Notes: generated from the letters alone by a model not told the origin. A stretch of 64,000 bases of DNA from Leifsonia sp. NPDC080035 (GCF_040050925.1 NZ_CP157390.1:3224001-3288000); one strand, 5' to 3'; positions 51,789 to 61,529 are shown, counted from the first letter of the stretch. A program made the numbers and translations.

Positions 51789-53996
51789 CTAGCGGCGCGG
51801 CCGGAGGAAGAGGGCGCCGAGCGGCGGCAGGGTGAGCACCGCGGAGGAGGGGCGCCCCATCCACGGCTCGTCCACCGCGGTGACCGCGCCGAAGTTGCCG
51901 ACCCCCGAGCCGCCGTAGTCCTCGGCGTCGGTGTTCAGTAGCTCCTCCCACTCGCCGGCGAACGGCAGACCGACGCGGTAGTCGGAGTGCGGGGTGCCGG
52001 AGAAGTTGAGCAGCACCGCGATGGGGGAGCCGTCCGCGTCCTTGCGCAGGAAGGCGAGGACGTTGCCCGCGGCGTCCGAGCCGTCCAGCCACTCGAAGCC
52101 GGCCGGATCGTTGTCCCGGGCCCAGAGCTCCGGGTTCGCCCGGTAGACGGCGTTCAGCTGGGCTACGAAGTTCCAGAGGCCCCGGTGCGCAGGCTGGTCG
52201 AGGATCCACCAGTCGAGGCCGCGCTCCTCGCTCCACTCCGACGGCTGCCCGAACTCCTGACCCATGAACAGCAGCTGCTTGCCCGGGTGCGCCCACATGA
52301 ACGCGAGGAACGCCCGCATGTTCGCCAGCTGCTGCCAGTGGTCTCCCGGCATCTTGTTCAGCAGCGATCCCTTGCCGTGCACGACCTCGTCGTGGCTGAT
52401 CGGCAGCAGGAAGTTCTCACTCCACGCGTACACGAACGAGAACGTGATCTCGCTGTGGTGGTAGCTGCGCCACATCGGGTCCTCGTGGATGTACTGCAGC
52501 GAGTCGTGCATCCAGCCCATGTTCCACTTGATGCCGAAGCCGAGGCCGCCCGACGACGTCGGTGCGGTCACCCCGGCGTAGCTGGTCGACTCCTCCGCGA
52601 TCATCACGGTCCCGGGGTTCCGCTTGTAGGCGGTCGCCGTGACCTCCTGCAGGAAGCCGATGGCCTCCAGGTTCTCCCGGCCGCCGTGGATGTTCGGCTC
52701 CCACTCCCCGGCGTTCCGGGAGTAGTCGAGGTAGAGCATCGAGGCGACGGCGTCGACGCGCAGACCGTCGACGTGGAACTCCTCCAGCCAGTACAGGGCG
52801 TTCGCGACCAGGAAGTTCCGCACCTGCGAGTTGCCGTAGTCGAAGATGTAGGTGCCCCAGTCCTTGTGCTCGCCGCGGCGCGGGTCGGCGTGCTCGTACA
52901 GCGGCTGACCGTCGAAGCGGGCGAGCGCCCAGTCGTCCTTCGGGAAGTGGCCGGGGACCCAGTCCATCAGCACGCCGATGCCGGCGCGGTGCAGCCGGTC
53001 GATGAGGTACTTCAGGTCGTCGGGGGAGCCGAACCGGCTGGTGGGGGCGTAATAGCCGGTCACCTGGTAGCCCCACGAGCCGCCGAAGGGATGCTCGGCC
53101 AGCGGCAGGAACTCCACGTGCGTGTAGCCGAGGGCGGAGACGTAGTCGATCAGCTGGTCGGCGGCCTCCCGGTAGCCGAGTCCCGGACGCCAGCTGCCGA
53201 AGTGCAGCTCGTAGACGCTCATGGGGCCCGCGTGCGGGTCCGTGGCGGCGCGGGCGCGCATCCACTCGCCGTCCTGCCAGTCGTGCCCGCTGACCGTCAC
53301 GACGGAGGCGGTGTCCGGCGGCGTCTGCGCCAGCTGCGCCATCGGGTCGATCTTGCGCACCCACTCGCCGGAGGCAGCGAGCAGGTCGAACTTGTACAGC
53401 GCGCCCTCGCCGAGGCCCGGCACGAACAGCTCCCACACGCCGGAGGAGCCCATGTTCCGCATGGCGTGCATGGTGCCGTCCCAGCCGTTGAAGTCGCCGA
53501 TCACCCGCACCGCGCGCGCGTGCGGCGCCCACACGGTGAATGCGGTGCCGGTCACGCCGCCGAGGTCGCGGACGTGCGCGCCGAGCGCCGTCCAGAGCTG
53601 CTCGTGGCGGCCCTCGCGGATCAGGTGCAGGTCGAGCTCGCCGATCGTGGGCAGGAAGCGGTACGGGTCGTCGGTGGTCCAGGTGCTGCCGTCGCCGTAG
53701 CGGGCCTCCAGCTGGTAGGCGCCGGGGCCGACGATGTCGATGCCCTGCCAGATGCCGTGCGCGACGTGCGCCAGCTCGATGTGGGCGCCGTTCGGCAGGA
53801 TCGCGAACACCGACTCGGCGAGCGGGCGCAGGGCGCGGATGACCGTGACCGGGTCGTCGACGCCGGCCGCGCTCACCCGGTGCTGACCGAGCACGGCGTG
53901 CGGGTCGTGGTGGCTGCCACTGGCGACGGCGCGCAACAGGTCGTCGTCCAGGGCGGGCAGGTCGACGGCGGCGGCGCCTTCGGGGATCGGGGTCAT
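51789..53996 (-). CDS. glgB: 1,4-alpha-glucan branching enzyme
   Basis: A 735-residue GH13 branching enzyme that creates alpha-1,6 branches. N-terminal CBM48-type domains (HDPHAVLGQHRV; FTVWAPHARAVRVIGDFNGW) precede the catalytic barrel with LPLAEHPFGGSWGYQ, the nucleophile Asp near 414 in LRVDAVASMLYLDY and the acid Glu near 466 in VMIAEESTSYAGVT. The ATG at 53996 overlaps the glgE stop by four bases; the frame is open far upstream but that is inside glgE. Works on the glucan that GlgE extends. Confidence 0.96.
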   Translation of the reverse strand: MTPIPEGAAAVDLPALDDDLLRAVASGSHHDPHAVLGQHRVSAAGVDDPVTVIRALRPLAESVFAILPNGAHIELAHVAHGIWQGIDIVGPGAYQLEARYGDGSTWTTDDPYRFLPTIGELDLHLIREGRHEQLWTALGAHVRDLGGVTGTAFTVWAPHARAVRVIGDFNGWDGTMHAMRNMGSSGVWELFVPGLGEGALYKFDLLAASGEWVRKIDPMAQLAQTPPDTASVVTVSGHDWQDGEWMRARAATDPHAGPMSVYELHFGSWRPGLGYREAADQLIDYVSALGYTHVEFLPLAEHPFGGSWGYQVTGYYAPTSRFGSPDDLKYLIDRLHRAGIGVLMDWVPGHFPKDDWALARFDGQPLYEHADPRRGEHKDWGTYIFDYGNSQVRNFLVANALYWLEEFHVDGLRVDAVASMLYLDYSRNAGEWEPNIHGGRENLEAIGFLQEVTATAYKRNPGTVMIAEESTSYAGVTAPTSSGGLGFGIKWNMGWMHDSLQYIHEDPMWRSYHHSEITFSFVYAWSENFLLPISHDEVVHGKGSLLNKMPGDHWQQLANMRAFLAFMWAHPGKQLLFMGQEFGQPSEWSEERGLDWWILDQPAHRGLWNFVAQLNAVYRANPELWARDNDPAGFEWLDGSDAAGNVLAFLRKDADGSPIAVLLNFSGTPHSDYRVGLPFAGEWEELLNTDAEDYGGSGVGNFGAVTAVDEPWMGRPSSAVLTLPPLGALFLRPRR

Positions 53997-56119
53997 CGGC
54001 TGGCCTCCACGGGGTTGACGGACACGGGGTCGACGGCGAGGGGCTTGACGGCGAGGATGTGCACGGGCTCGGTGAACGCGTCCAGGCGCACGTAGTTGTC
54101 GGCGCCCCAGATCCAGCGCTGGCCGGTCACGACGTCCTTGACCTCGAACTGCGCGCCGAGCGGCAGGCCGAGGGCTGTGACGTCGAGGTGGACCATCGTC
54201 TCGCGGACCGAGTGCGGGTCGACGTTCGCGACGATCAGCATCGCGTCGGGCCTCCCGCTGCGGGTGAACCTGCCGGCCAGGTACTTGGAGTACACGAGGA
54301 TGGCGTCGTCGTCGCTCGCGTGGACGCGCAGGTTGCGCAGCTGGCGGAGCGCGGGATGCTCGCTGCGGGTGCGGTTCAGCATCGTCAGGTACGGCGCGAG
54401 CGAGCGGCCCAGCGCCTGCGCCCTGGCGTAGTCGCGCGGCCGGTACTCGTACTTCTCGTTGTCGATGTACTCCTCGGCGCCGGGACGCGCGACGTTCTCG
54501 TACAGCTCGTAGCCGGAGTAGACGCCCCAGGTCGGCGCCGCGGTCGCGGCGAGCGCCGCGCGGATCTTGAAGGCGGCGGGACCGCCGAACTGCAGGTACT
54601 CGGTGAGGATGTCCGGGGTGTTCACGAACAGGTTCGGGCGCAGGAAGTCCGCCGTCTCCTCGGCGAGGCCGGTGAAGAACTCGGTGAGCTCCTCTTTGGT
54701 GTTCCGCCAGGTGAAGTACGTGTACGACTGCTGGAACCCGGCCTTGGCGAGGGTGTGCAGCAGGGCAGGCCGGGTGAACGCCTCGGCGAGGAAGACCACG
54801 TCGGGATCGGTCGCGTTCACGGTGTGGATGAGCCATTCCCAGAAGCGCAGCGGCTTGGTGTGCGGATTGTCGACGCGGAAGATGCGCACGCCGAGCGACA
54901 TCCAGTACCGGACGATCCGCAGCACCTCGGCGCGCAGGCCCTCGTAGTCGTTGTCGAAGTTGATCGGATAGATGTCCTGGTACTTCTTCGGCGGGTTCTC
55001 CGCGTAGGCGATGGTGCCGTCCGGGAGGGTCGTGAACCACTCCGGGTGCGAGGTGACCCACGGGTGGTCGGGGGAGGCCTGGAGCGCCAGGTCGAGCGCC
55101 ACCTCGAGTCCCGCCTGCTTGGCCTTGCCGAGGAAGTAGACGAAGTCCTTCTCGGTGCCGAGGTCCGGGTGGATGGCGTCGTGGCCGCCCTCCGCGCTGC
55201 CGATCGCCCACGGCGACCCCGGGTCGTTCTCGCCCGCGTCCAGGGTGTTGTTCGGCCCCTTGCGGAACGTCCGGCCGATCGGGTGGATGGGCGGCAGGTA
55301 CACGACGTCGAAGCCCATGGCGGCGACCTCGGGCAGGCGCTTGGCCGCGGTCCGGAAGGTGCCGGACTGCCACGATCCGTCCGCGAGCTGCTTCGCGCCC
55401 TCGGAGCGCGGGAAGAACTCGTACCAGCTGCCGACACCGGCGCGGGTGCGCTCCACCAGCACAGCACGGGTGGCGGAGAGCGACGGCAGGGCGACGACAG
55501 GGCGCTCGGTGAGGATGCGGACGATCCGCTCGTCCACGGCGGCGGCGAACCGCTCATCCACGGTCTTCGCGGTGTCGGCGACGGTCTTCGCCGCCTCGGA
55601 GAGGTGCCGGCGCTCCGCGGTGCTGCGGCGCTTGTCCGCCGCGGCTCGCACCAGCAGGTCGTGGCCCATCGTCAGCATCAGCTCCACGTCGATGCCGGCG
55701 GGGACCTTCACCTCGGCGTTGTGCCGCCAGGTGGCGTACTCGTCGGCGTAGGCCTGGATGCGGTAGCGCCAGAGGCCCTCCGCCTCCAGCTGGACCTCCA
55801 CCTCCCAGCGGTCGGTGCCCGGCGCGATCGCGTGCATCCTGTGCTCGGTCTGCACTCCGGACGGGTCGAGCAGGAGCAGATCGACGCCGATCCTGTCGTG
55901 GCCCTCGCGGAACGCCGTGGCGCGGAACGGGACGACCTCGCCGCTGTACGCCGTCGCCGGCCAGTGGCCCTCGTCGACCTGCGGCGAGAGCCCCAGGATC
56001 GGGATGCGGGGGAGGAGGGGCTCATAGGCCGTGTCGACCGCGGTCGGCGGTTCCTGGGTCTCCGGTCCGGCCGCCTCTGCCGCGGCGGCTGCTGGTCTGG
56101 TCGCTGCGTTCTTACCCAC
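53993..56119 (-). CDS. glgE: Alpha-1,4-glucan:maltose-1-phosphate maltosyltransferase
   Basis: A 708-residue GH13_3 enzyme that extends alpha-glucan with maltose from maltose 1-phosphate. The N-terminal domain begins after a ~25-residue Ala/Pro segment at RIPILGLSPQVDEGHWPA. The barrel has VVYLPPIHPIGRTFRKGPNN, the nucleophile Asp near 415 in FRVDNPHTKPLRFWEW and the acid Glu near 443 in VVFLAEAFTRP. The GTG at 56119 is preferred because TACGGT lies seven bases upstream; the longer frame would overlap glgP. TreS and maltokinase genes that make its donor are not in this window. Confidence 0.95.
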   Translation of the reverse strand: MGKNAATRPAAAAAEAAGPETQEPPTAVDTAYEPLLPRIPILGLSPQVDEGHWPATAYSGEVVPFRATAFREGHDRIGVDLLLLDPSGVQTEHRMHAIAPGTDRWEVEVQLEAEGLWRYRIQAYADEYATWRHNAEVKVPAGIDVELMLTMGHDLLVRAAADKRRSTAERRHLSEAAKTVADTAKTVDERFAAAVDERIVRILTERPVVALPSLSATRAVLVERTRAGVGSWYEFFPRSEGAKQLADGSWQSGTFRTAAKRLPEVAAMGFDVVYLPPIHPIGRTFRKGPNNTLDAGENDPGSPWAIGSAEGGHDAIHPDLGTEKDFVYFLGKAKQAGLEVALDLALQASPDHPWVTSHPEWFTTLPDGTIAYAENPPKKYQDIYPINFDNDYEGLRAEVLRIVRYWMSLGVRIFRVDNPHTKPLRFWEWLIHTVNATDPDVVFLAEAFTRPALLHTLAKAGFQQSYTYFTWRNTKEELTEFFTGLAEETADFLRPNLFVNTPDILTEYLQFGGPAAFKIRAALAATAAPTWGVYSGYELYENVARPGAEEYIDNEKYEYRPRDYARAQALGRSLAPYLTMLNRTRSEHPALRQLRNLRVHASDDDAILVYSKYLAGRFTRSGRPDAMLIVANVDPHSVRETMVHLDVTALGLPLGAQFEVKDVVTGQRWIWGADNYVRLDAFTEPVHILAVKPLAVDPVSVNPVEASR

Positions 56120-56126
56120 AACCCAG

Positions 56127-56170
56127 ACCGTACACTCATTAACCTTCTCGCCATGAGCCTCCCTTATGCT
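56127..56170. promoter_or_regulatory. Divergent leaderless promoters of glgE and glgP
   Basis: TACGGT on the minus strand (56132-56127) ends seven bases before the glgE GTG. TATGCT on the plus strand (56165-56170) ends seven bases before the glgP GTG at 56178. The shared 58-base region suggests joint control. Confidence 0.5.
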
Positions 56171-56177
56171 CGTGCGA

Positions 56178-58748
56178 GTGAAGGCCATCCGTAGATTCAC
56201 CGTCCGAGCCGTCCTGCCCGAGAACCTCTCCGCGCTGGAGGAGATCGCCGGCAACCTCCGCTGGTCCTGGCACGAGCCGACCAAGGAGCTGTTCGCGCGC
56301 ATCTCGCCGGAGCTGTGGCAGCAGGTCGAGCACGATCCGATCGCGCTGCTCGGCTCCGTCGACCCCGCTCGGCTCGCCGAACTCGCCGGGGACCAGGGCT
56401 ACGTCGACTGGGCCACGCACATCCGCGACGACCTGCGCGCGTACATCCACGATCCGCGCTGGTACCAGTCGCTCGGTGCGGACGCACCCGCCTCGATCGC
56501 GTACTTCTCGCCCGAGTTCGGCATCGCCGCGGCGCTGCCGCAGTACTCCGGCGGTCTCGGCATCCTCGCGGGCGACCACCTGAAGGCCGCGAGCGACCTC
56601 GGCGTCCCGCTCGTCGGCGTCGGGCTGTTCTACCGCTCCGGCTACTTCTCCCAGGCGATCACGCCCGACGGCTGGCAGCTGGAGAGCTATCCCGTGCTGG
56701 ACCCGGACGGCCTGCCGCTGAGCGTGCTGCGCAACCCGGACGGCACGCCCGTCCAGATCACGCTGGCCCTGCCGGATGGCGTGCTGCACGCCAGGGTCTG
56801 GCAGGCCGCGGTCGGCCGCGTGCGCCTCCTGCTGCTCGACACCGACATCCCCGAGAACGAGGAGCGGCTGCGCTCGGTCACCGACCGGCTGTACGGCGGC
56901 GGCGGCGAGCACCGGCTGCTTCAGGAGCTGCTGCTCGGCATCGGCGGCGTGCGCGCGGTGAAGGCCTGGACGGAGCTGACCGGCGCCCCGCAGGCGGAGG
57001 TGTTCCACACCAACGAGGGCCACGCCGGCTTCCTCGGCCTGGAGCGGATCTCCGACCTGATCGGCGATGGCCTGACCTTCGACGAGGCGCTCCAGATCGT
57101 GCGCGCCGGCACGGTGTTCACGACCCACACGCCGGTGCCCGCCGGGATCGACCGCTTCGACCGCCCGCTGGTCCAGCGGTACTTCTCCACCTCGCTGCTG
57201 CCGGGCGTCGAACCTGACCAGGTGCTCGCACTCGGCGCTGAGGACTACCCGGGCGGATCGCCGGATGTGTTCAACATGGCGGTGATGGGCCTGCGCCTCG
57301 GGCAGCACGCCAACGGCGTCTCACGTCTGCACGGCGAGGTGAGCAGGCAGATGTTCGGCGGCCTGTACCCGGGCTTCGACAGCAACCAGGTGCCGATCGA
57401 CTCCGTGACGAACGGCGTGCACGCCCCGACCTGGACCGACCCGATGCTGCGGGCGCTCGCCCTCGAGCGGCTGGGCACAGACGACACAACGCACGCCGAC
57501 TGGGGCAACGCGGGGGCGGTCAGCGACCTCGACCTCTGGGGCGTGCGCAACCGGATGCGCGAGCAGCTCGTCCGCGACGCCCGCCGCCGCCTCCAGGCCG
57601 CCTGGGAGGAGCAGAACCCCGGCGGGATCGCGCCAGCGTGGATGTCGGACCTGCTCGACCCGAACGTGCTCACCATCGGCTTCGCCCGCCGCGTGCCCAC
57701 CTACAAGCGGCTGACGCTGATGCTGCACGACCCCGAACGGCTGCGCAACATCCTGCTGAACCCCGAGCGCCCTGTCCAGTTCGTGATCGCAGGCAAGTCG
57801 CACCCGGCCGACGACGAGGGCAAGCGGCTCATCCAGAAGCTCGTGCAGTTCGCCTCCGAGCCGGAGATCCGCTCGCGCATGGTGTTCCTGCCCGACTACG
57901 ACATCGGGATGGCGCAGCTGCTCTACCCGGGCACCGACGTCTGGCTGAACAACCCGCTGCGCCCGCTCGAGGCGTGCGGCACCTCCGGGATGAAGGCGGC
58001 GCTGAACGGCGCGCTGAACCTGTCCATCCTCGACGGCTGGTGGAACGAGTTCTACGACGGCGAGAACGGCTGGGCGATCCCGTCCGCCGATGCCGCGGGC
58101 GACGGCGCCGAGCGCGACGCGCTGGAGGCCGAGGCGATGTACGACCTCATCGAGCACCAGATCGCGCCGCGGTTCTATGACCGCGACGCCGACGGCGTGC
58201 CCGCTGCCTGGGTGGGCCAGATCCGGCACACCCTCGCGACGCTGTCCTCGCCGCTCAGCGCGGAGCGGATGGTCCGCGAGTACGTGGAACGGCTGTACGT
58301 GCCGGCCGCGGGCTACGAGAAGCGCCTGACCGCGGACGACTGCCTCAAGGCGCGCGAGCTCGCCGCCTGGAAGGGCCGTGTCCGCGCCGCGTGGCCCGGC
58401 GTGAACGTCGCCCACGTTGACGCGGGCGGCCTGGATGCGGTCCCGCAGGTCGGCGACGAGCTGCACGTCCGCGCGCTCGTGCACCTGGGCGGGCTGAAGC
58501 CCGAGGATGTGCAGGTGCAGCTCGTCGCCGGGCGCAGCCGCGACGGCGACGAGCTGGTGGACCTGCACTTCGAACCGCTGACGGTGGACTCGGGCATCCC
58601 GGGCGCCGACCCGTCGGTCGCCCACGAGTTCACCGGGGCCATGCGGCTGACGTGGGCGGGCTCGTTCGGCTACACCGTGCGCGTCGTGCCGGTCAACGAC
58701 CTGCTGCTCTCGCCGGCCGAACTGGGCCTGGTCGCGGTCGCCGGCTGA
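56178..58748 (+). CDS. glgP: Alpha-glucan phosphorylase (DUF3417-type glycogen phosphorylase)
   Basis: An 856-residue PLP-dependent phosphorylase releasing glucose 1-phosphate from alpha-glucans. The N-terminal DUF3417 region begins MKAIRRFTVRAVLPENLSAL; then YFSPEFGIAAALPQYSGGLG and HTNEGHAGFLGLERI. The PLP lysine is about K606 in GTSGMKAALNGAL. The C-terminal ~100 residues form an extra domain. GTG 56178 is chosen over ATG 56166, which would place the TATGCT box inside the gene. Divergent from glgE, so degradation and synthesis face each other. Confidence 0.95.
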   Translation: MKAIRRFTVRAVLPENLSALEEIAGNLRWSWHEPTKELFARISPELWQQVEHDPIALLGSVDPARLAELAGDQGYVDWATHIRDDLRAYIHDPRWYQSLGADAPASIAYFSPEFGIAAALPQYSGGLGILAGDHLKAASDLGVPLVGVGLFYRSGYFSQAITPDGWQLESYPVLDPDGLPLSVLRNPDGTPVQITLALPDGVLHARVWQAAVGRVRLLLLDTDIPENEERLRSVTDRLYGGGGEHRLLQELLLGIGGVRAVKAWTELTGAPQAEVFHTNEGHAGFLGLERISDLIGDGLTFDEALQIVRAGTVFTTHTPVPAGIDRFDRPLVQRYFSTSLLPGVEPDQVLALGAEDYPGGSPDVFNMAVMGLRLGQHANGVSRLHGEVSRQMFGGLYPGFDSNQVPIDSVTNGVHAPTWTDPMLRALALERLGTDDTTHADWGNAGAVSDLDLWGVRNRMREQLVRDARRRLQAAWEEQNPGGIAPAWMSDLLDPNVLTIGFARRVPTYKRLTLMLHDPERLRNILLNPERPVQFVIAGKSHPADDEGKRLIQKLVQFASEPEIRSRMVFLPDYDIGMAQLLYPGTDVWLNNPLRPLEACGTSGMKAALNGALNLSILDGWWNEFYDGENGWAIPSADAAGDGAERDALEAEAMYDLIEHQIAPRFYDRDADGVPAAWVGQIRHTLATLSSPLSAERMVREYVERLYVPAAGYEKRLTADDCLKARELAAWKGRVRAAWPGVNVAHVDAGGLDAVPQVGDELHVRALVHLGGLKPEDVQVQLVAGRSRDGDELVDLHFEPLTVDSGIPGADPSVAHEFTGAMRLTWAGSFGYTVRVVPVNDLLLSPAELGLVAVAG

Positions 58749-58758
58749 CCCGGACGAC

Positions 58759-58809
58759 AGCGGGGACGCCACCTGCCGTGTGCGCGGGCGCGACGCGGCG
58801 TGTCGCGTC
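58759..58809. terminator. Hairpin between glgP and ybaK
   Basis: CGGGGACGC and GCGTCCCCG form the outer stem (about 58760-58768 and 58804-58812) around CGCGAC/GTCGCG. The 18-mer at 58790-58807 is identical to 51760-51777. The two genes are convergent and 73 bases apart. Confidence 0.6.
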
Positions 58810-58821
58810 CCCGCCGTCGCG

Positions 58822-59310
58822 CTACTTCGCGATCGCGGCGTAGCGGCCGGAGACGACGGCCAGCAGGTCGCCGGGCGCCAGCTCGATATCGAGCCCACGG
58901 CGGCCGCCGGAGACGAAGACGGTGTCGAAGAGCTGTGCGGTCTCGTCGATCACGGTGACGTGCGCCGTCTTCTGCCCGACGGGGGAGATGCCGCCGACCA
59001 CGTAGCCGGTCCTGCGCTCGGCGACGGACGGATCGGCCATGCTCGCGCGTTTGGCGCCGACGGCAGCGGCGAGCGCCTTCAGGTCGAGCATCCCGGTCAC
59101 CGGGACGACGCCGACCACGATGCCGAGCTCGGTGTCCGCGAGCAGCGTCTTGAAGACGCGGTCCGGCTCGACGCCGAGCGCCTCGGCCGCCTCCAGGCCG
59201 AACGAGGGGGCCGCCGGGTCGTGCTCGTACGGGTGCAGGGCGAACGGGACGCCCGCGGCGGTCAGGGCGACAGTGGCCGGGGTGCCGGCGGAGGCGGGGC
59301 GCTTGGCCAT
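58822..59310 (-). CDS. ybaK: YbaK/EbsC-family Cys-tRNA(Pro)/Cys-tRNA(Cys) deacylase
   Basis: A 162-residue trans-editing enzyme that hydrolyses mischarged tRNA. The YbaK core is recognisable in FALHPYEHDPAAPSFGLEAA, DRVFKTLLADTE with its key Lys, and GYVVGGISPVGQK. It is coupled to glgX by a TGATG overlap at 59310, a pairing with no obvious metabolic logic. The frame is open upstream into glgX but the ATG at 59310 gives the family-length protein. Confidence 0.93.
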   Translation of the reverse strand: MAKRPASAGTPATVALTAAGVPFALHPYEHDPAAPSFGLEAAEALGVEPDRVFKTLLADTELGIVVGVVPVTGMLDLKALAAAVGAKRASMADPSVAERRTGYVVGGISPVGQKTAHVTVIDETAQLFDTVFVSGGRRGLDIELAPGDLLAVVSGRYAAIAK

Positions 59311-61454
59311 CAGGCGGCGTCCGCCGCCCCGGCGTCCGTGCCGGCGTCCGTCCCGCTGCCGGTTGCGTCGGCCGCCTGCACCCGCGGCCCGTTCGCCCGG
59401 TACAGCTGCATGGATGCTCCGCCGACCAGCCGCGTCGCGCCGGGTGCGATCTCCGCGCCGTCCTCCTCGATCGGCACCTCGGTCGCGCTGTCCCAGAGCA
59501 GCTGATACGACGTGACGCCGGGAGCGACCGGAAGGGACACCTCGACGTCGTCCTCGACGCCGTGGACGATCAGCAGCACCCGGTTGAACTCCTCTCGGTC
59601 CGGCGTCGAGGCCGCCAGGTACTGCAGGGTGCGGTTCTCGGGCGAGTTCCAGTCCTCGTCGTCCATGTACGCGCCGGAGGCGTCGTACCAGTCCATGTGG
59701 CTCGCGTTCGGGGTGGTCTCCCCGAGCACCGCGAACCGGCTCGGTCGCAGTGCCGGGTTCTCCCGGCGCAGCTGCAGCAGCCGCTTGGTGGTGTCGACCA
59801 TCTCGCGCTGCTCGCGGGTGCGCAGCCAGCTCAGCCAGGTCAGCTCGCTGTCGTGGCAGTAGGCGTTGTTGTTGCCGCGCTGGCTGCGGCCGAACTCGTC
59901 GCCGGCCGTGATCATCGGGACGCCCGCCGAGAGCAGCAGCGTCCCCATCAGGTTCCGCATCGCCTTCCGCCGATCGAGCAGGATGCGCTCGTCGACCGTC
60001 GGCCCCTCGACGCCGTGGTTGAACGACCGGTTGTTGTCCGTTCCGTCGCGGTTGTCCTCGCCGTTGCCGAGGTTGTGCTTCACGTCGTAGGCGGTCAGGT
60101 CTGCCATGGTGAAGCCGTCGTGCGCCGTCACGAAGTTGACGGAGGCGAGCGGGCCGCGCTCCGGCGAGAAGGTGTTGGACGATCCGGCGAGCCGGGTGGC
60201 GAAGCCGCCGATCCCGATCGGCGCCTGGCCGTTGCGCCGGGCGCCCGCGATGTCGGCGAGCCAGAAGGTGCGGACGCGGTCGCGGTAGCGGTCGTTCCAC
60301 TCGGACCAGCCGTCGCGGTCGCCGGTGGGGCCGGGGAAGTTGCCGGTCTGCCAGCCGCCCATCCCGACATCCCACGGCTCGGCGATCAGCTTCGTGTCGG
60401 CGAGCACCGGGTCGTGCAGGACCGCGTTGATGAGGGGATGCTCCCTGCTGTACGAGACGTCCCGACCGCGGCCGAGGGTCACGGCGAGGTCGAAGCGGAA
60501 GCCGTCGATCTGCACCTCCTGCGCCCAGTAGCGCAGCGAGTCCAGCACGAGCCGCTGCGGAACCGGGTGGCCGAAGTCGACCGTGTTGCCGCAGCCGGTC
60601 ACGTCGATGTACACCCCGGCGTCGTCGTGGCGGTAGTAGGTGGCGTTGTCGATGCCGCGGAGGCTCGTGGTGGGGCCGCCGATGCCCTCCTCCGCCGTGT
60701 GGTTGTAGACGACGTCGAGGATGACCTCGAGGCCGGCCTCGTGCAGCAGCTTCACCATCCCCTTGAACTCCGCGAGCACGGCGTCCGGCCCCGCCGCCTG
60801 CGCCGAACGGGAGGCGTACGGCGCGTGCGGGCTGAAGAAGTTCAGCGTGTTGTAGCCCCAGTAGTTGGTCAGCCCCTGCTGGATGAGGCGCTGCTCCGAG
60901 ACGAACGCGTGGACGGGAAGCAGCTCCACCGCCGTGACGCCGAGGTCCTTCAGGTAGGCGATCGTCGACTCGTGCGCGAGCCCGGCGTAGGTCCCGCGCA
61001 GCTCCTCAGGGACGTCCGGGTTCAGCCGGCTGATGCCGCGGACGTGCGCCTCGTAGACGACGGTGTGGTCGAGCGGCGTCCGCGGCTTCTGCGACGAACC
61101 CCAGTCGAAGCCGTCCGCGATGACCGTCGACCGCCACTCCTCCGCGGAGACGCGGACGAGGCCGCGGGCGTACGGATCCAGCAGCAGGGTCTCGGCGTTG
61201 AACACGTTCGCCGGCGCCGTCGGACCGGTGACCCGGAGCGCGTAACGGGTGCCGACCTGCAGGGTGCGCGAGCGGCCCACCCAGACGTTCCCGCCGTCCT
61301 TCGTCATCGGCACGGTCTTGACGAGCCAGTTCGGGTCCTTGGCGTCGAAGATGCACAGCTCCATCGCGGTGGCGTTCTCGGAGTACACCCGGAGCTCGCC
61401 GCCGTGCGGGCCGACGCGGACGCCCAGGTTGCGCAGAGGATCGGCGGAGGTCAT
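59310..61454 (-). CDS. glgX: Glycogen debranching enzyme GlgX
   Basis: A 714-residue GH13_11 isoamylase-type enzyme that hydrolyses alpha-1,6 linkages of phosphorylase-limit dextrin. A CBM48-like N-domain (GVRVGPHGGELRVYSENATA) precedes the barrel with VELLPVHAFV, the nucleophile Asp near 321 in FRFDLAVTLGRG and the acid Glu near 356 in LIAEPWDVGMGG. The C-terminal ~25 residues are Asp/Ala/Gly-rich. The ATG at 61454 has TACTGT seven bases upstream (leaderless). Confidence 0.95.
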   Translation of the reverse strand: MTSADPLRNLGVRVGPHGGELRVYSENATAMELCIFDAKDPNWLVKTVPMTKDGGNVWVGRSRTLQVGTRYALRVTGPTAPANVFNAETLLLDPYARGLVRVSAEEWRSTVIADGFDWGSSQKPRTPLDHTVVYEAHVRGISRLNPDVPEELRGTYAGLAHESTIAYLKDLGVTAVELLPVHAFVSEQRLIQQGLTNYWGYNTLNFFSPHAPYASRSAQAAGPDAVLAEFKGMVKLLHEAGLEVILDVVYNHTAEEGIGGPTTSLRGIDNATYYRHDDAGVYIDVTGCGNTVDFGHPVPQRLVLDSLRYWAQEVQIDGFRFDLAVTLGRGRDVSYSREHPLINAVLHDPVLADTKLIAEPWDVGMGGWQTGNFPGPTGDRDGWSEWNDRYRDRVRTFWLADIAGARRNGQAPIGIGGFATRLAGSSNTFSPERGPLASVNFVTAHDGFTMADLTAYDVKHNLGNGEDNRDGTDNNRSFNHGVEGPTVDERILLDRRKAMRNLMGTLLLSAGVPMITAGDEFGRSQRGNNNAYCHDSELTWLSWLRTREQREMVDTTKRLLQLRRENPALRPSRFAVLGETTPNASHMDWYDASGAYMDDEDWNSPENRTLQYLAASTPDREEFNRVLLIVHGVEDDVEVSLPVAPGVTSYQLLWDSATEVPIEEDGAEIAPGATRLVGGASMQLYRANGPRVQAADATGSGTDAGTDAGAADAA

Positions 61455-61461
61455 GCGATCT

Positions 61462-61467
61462 ACAGTA
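61462..61467 (-). promoter_or_regulatory. Leaderless-type -10 box of glgX
   Basis: TACTGT on the minus strand ends seven bases before the ATG at 61454; no Shine-Dalgarno sequence. Confidence 0.45.
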
Positions 61468-61529
61468 GTGACAGGCTCCTGAACGCTCGGGCCTGGGATG
61501 CGCCGCGCGGCGCACGAGGAGGGGAAGCG

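Noticed and set aside
53997..55373. Upstream extension of the glgB frame
   Set aside because: It lies inside glgE in another frame; the ATG at 53996 gives the normal GlgB length and a coupled start.
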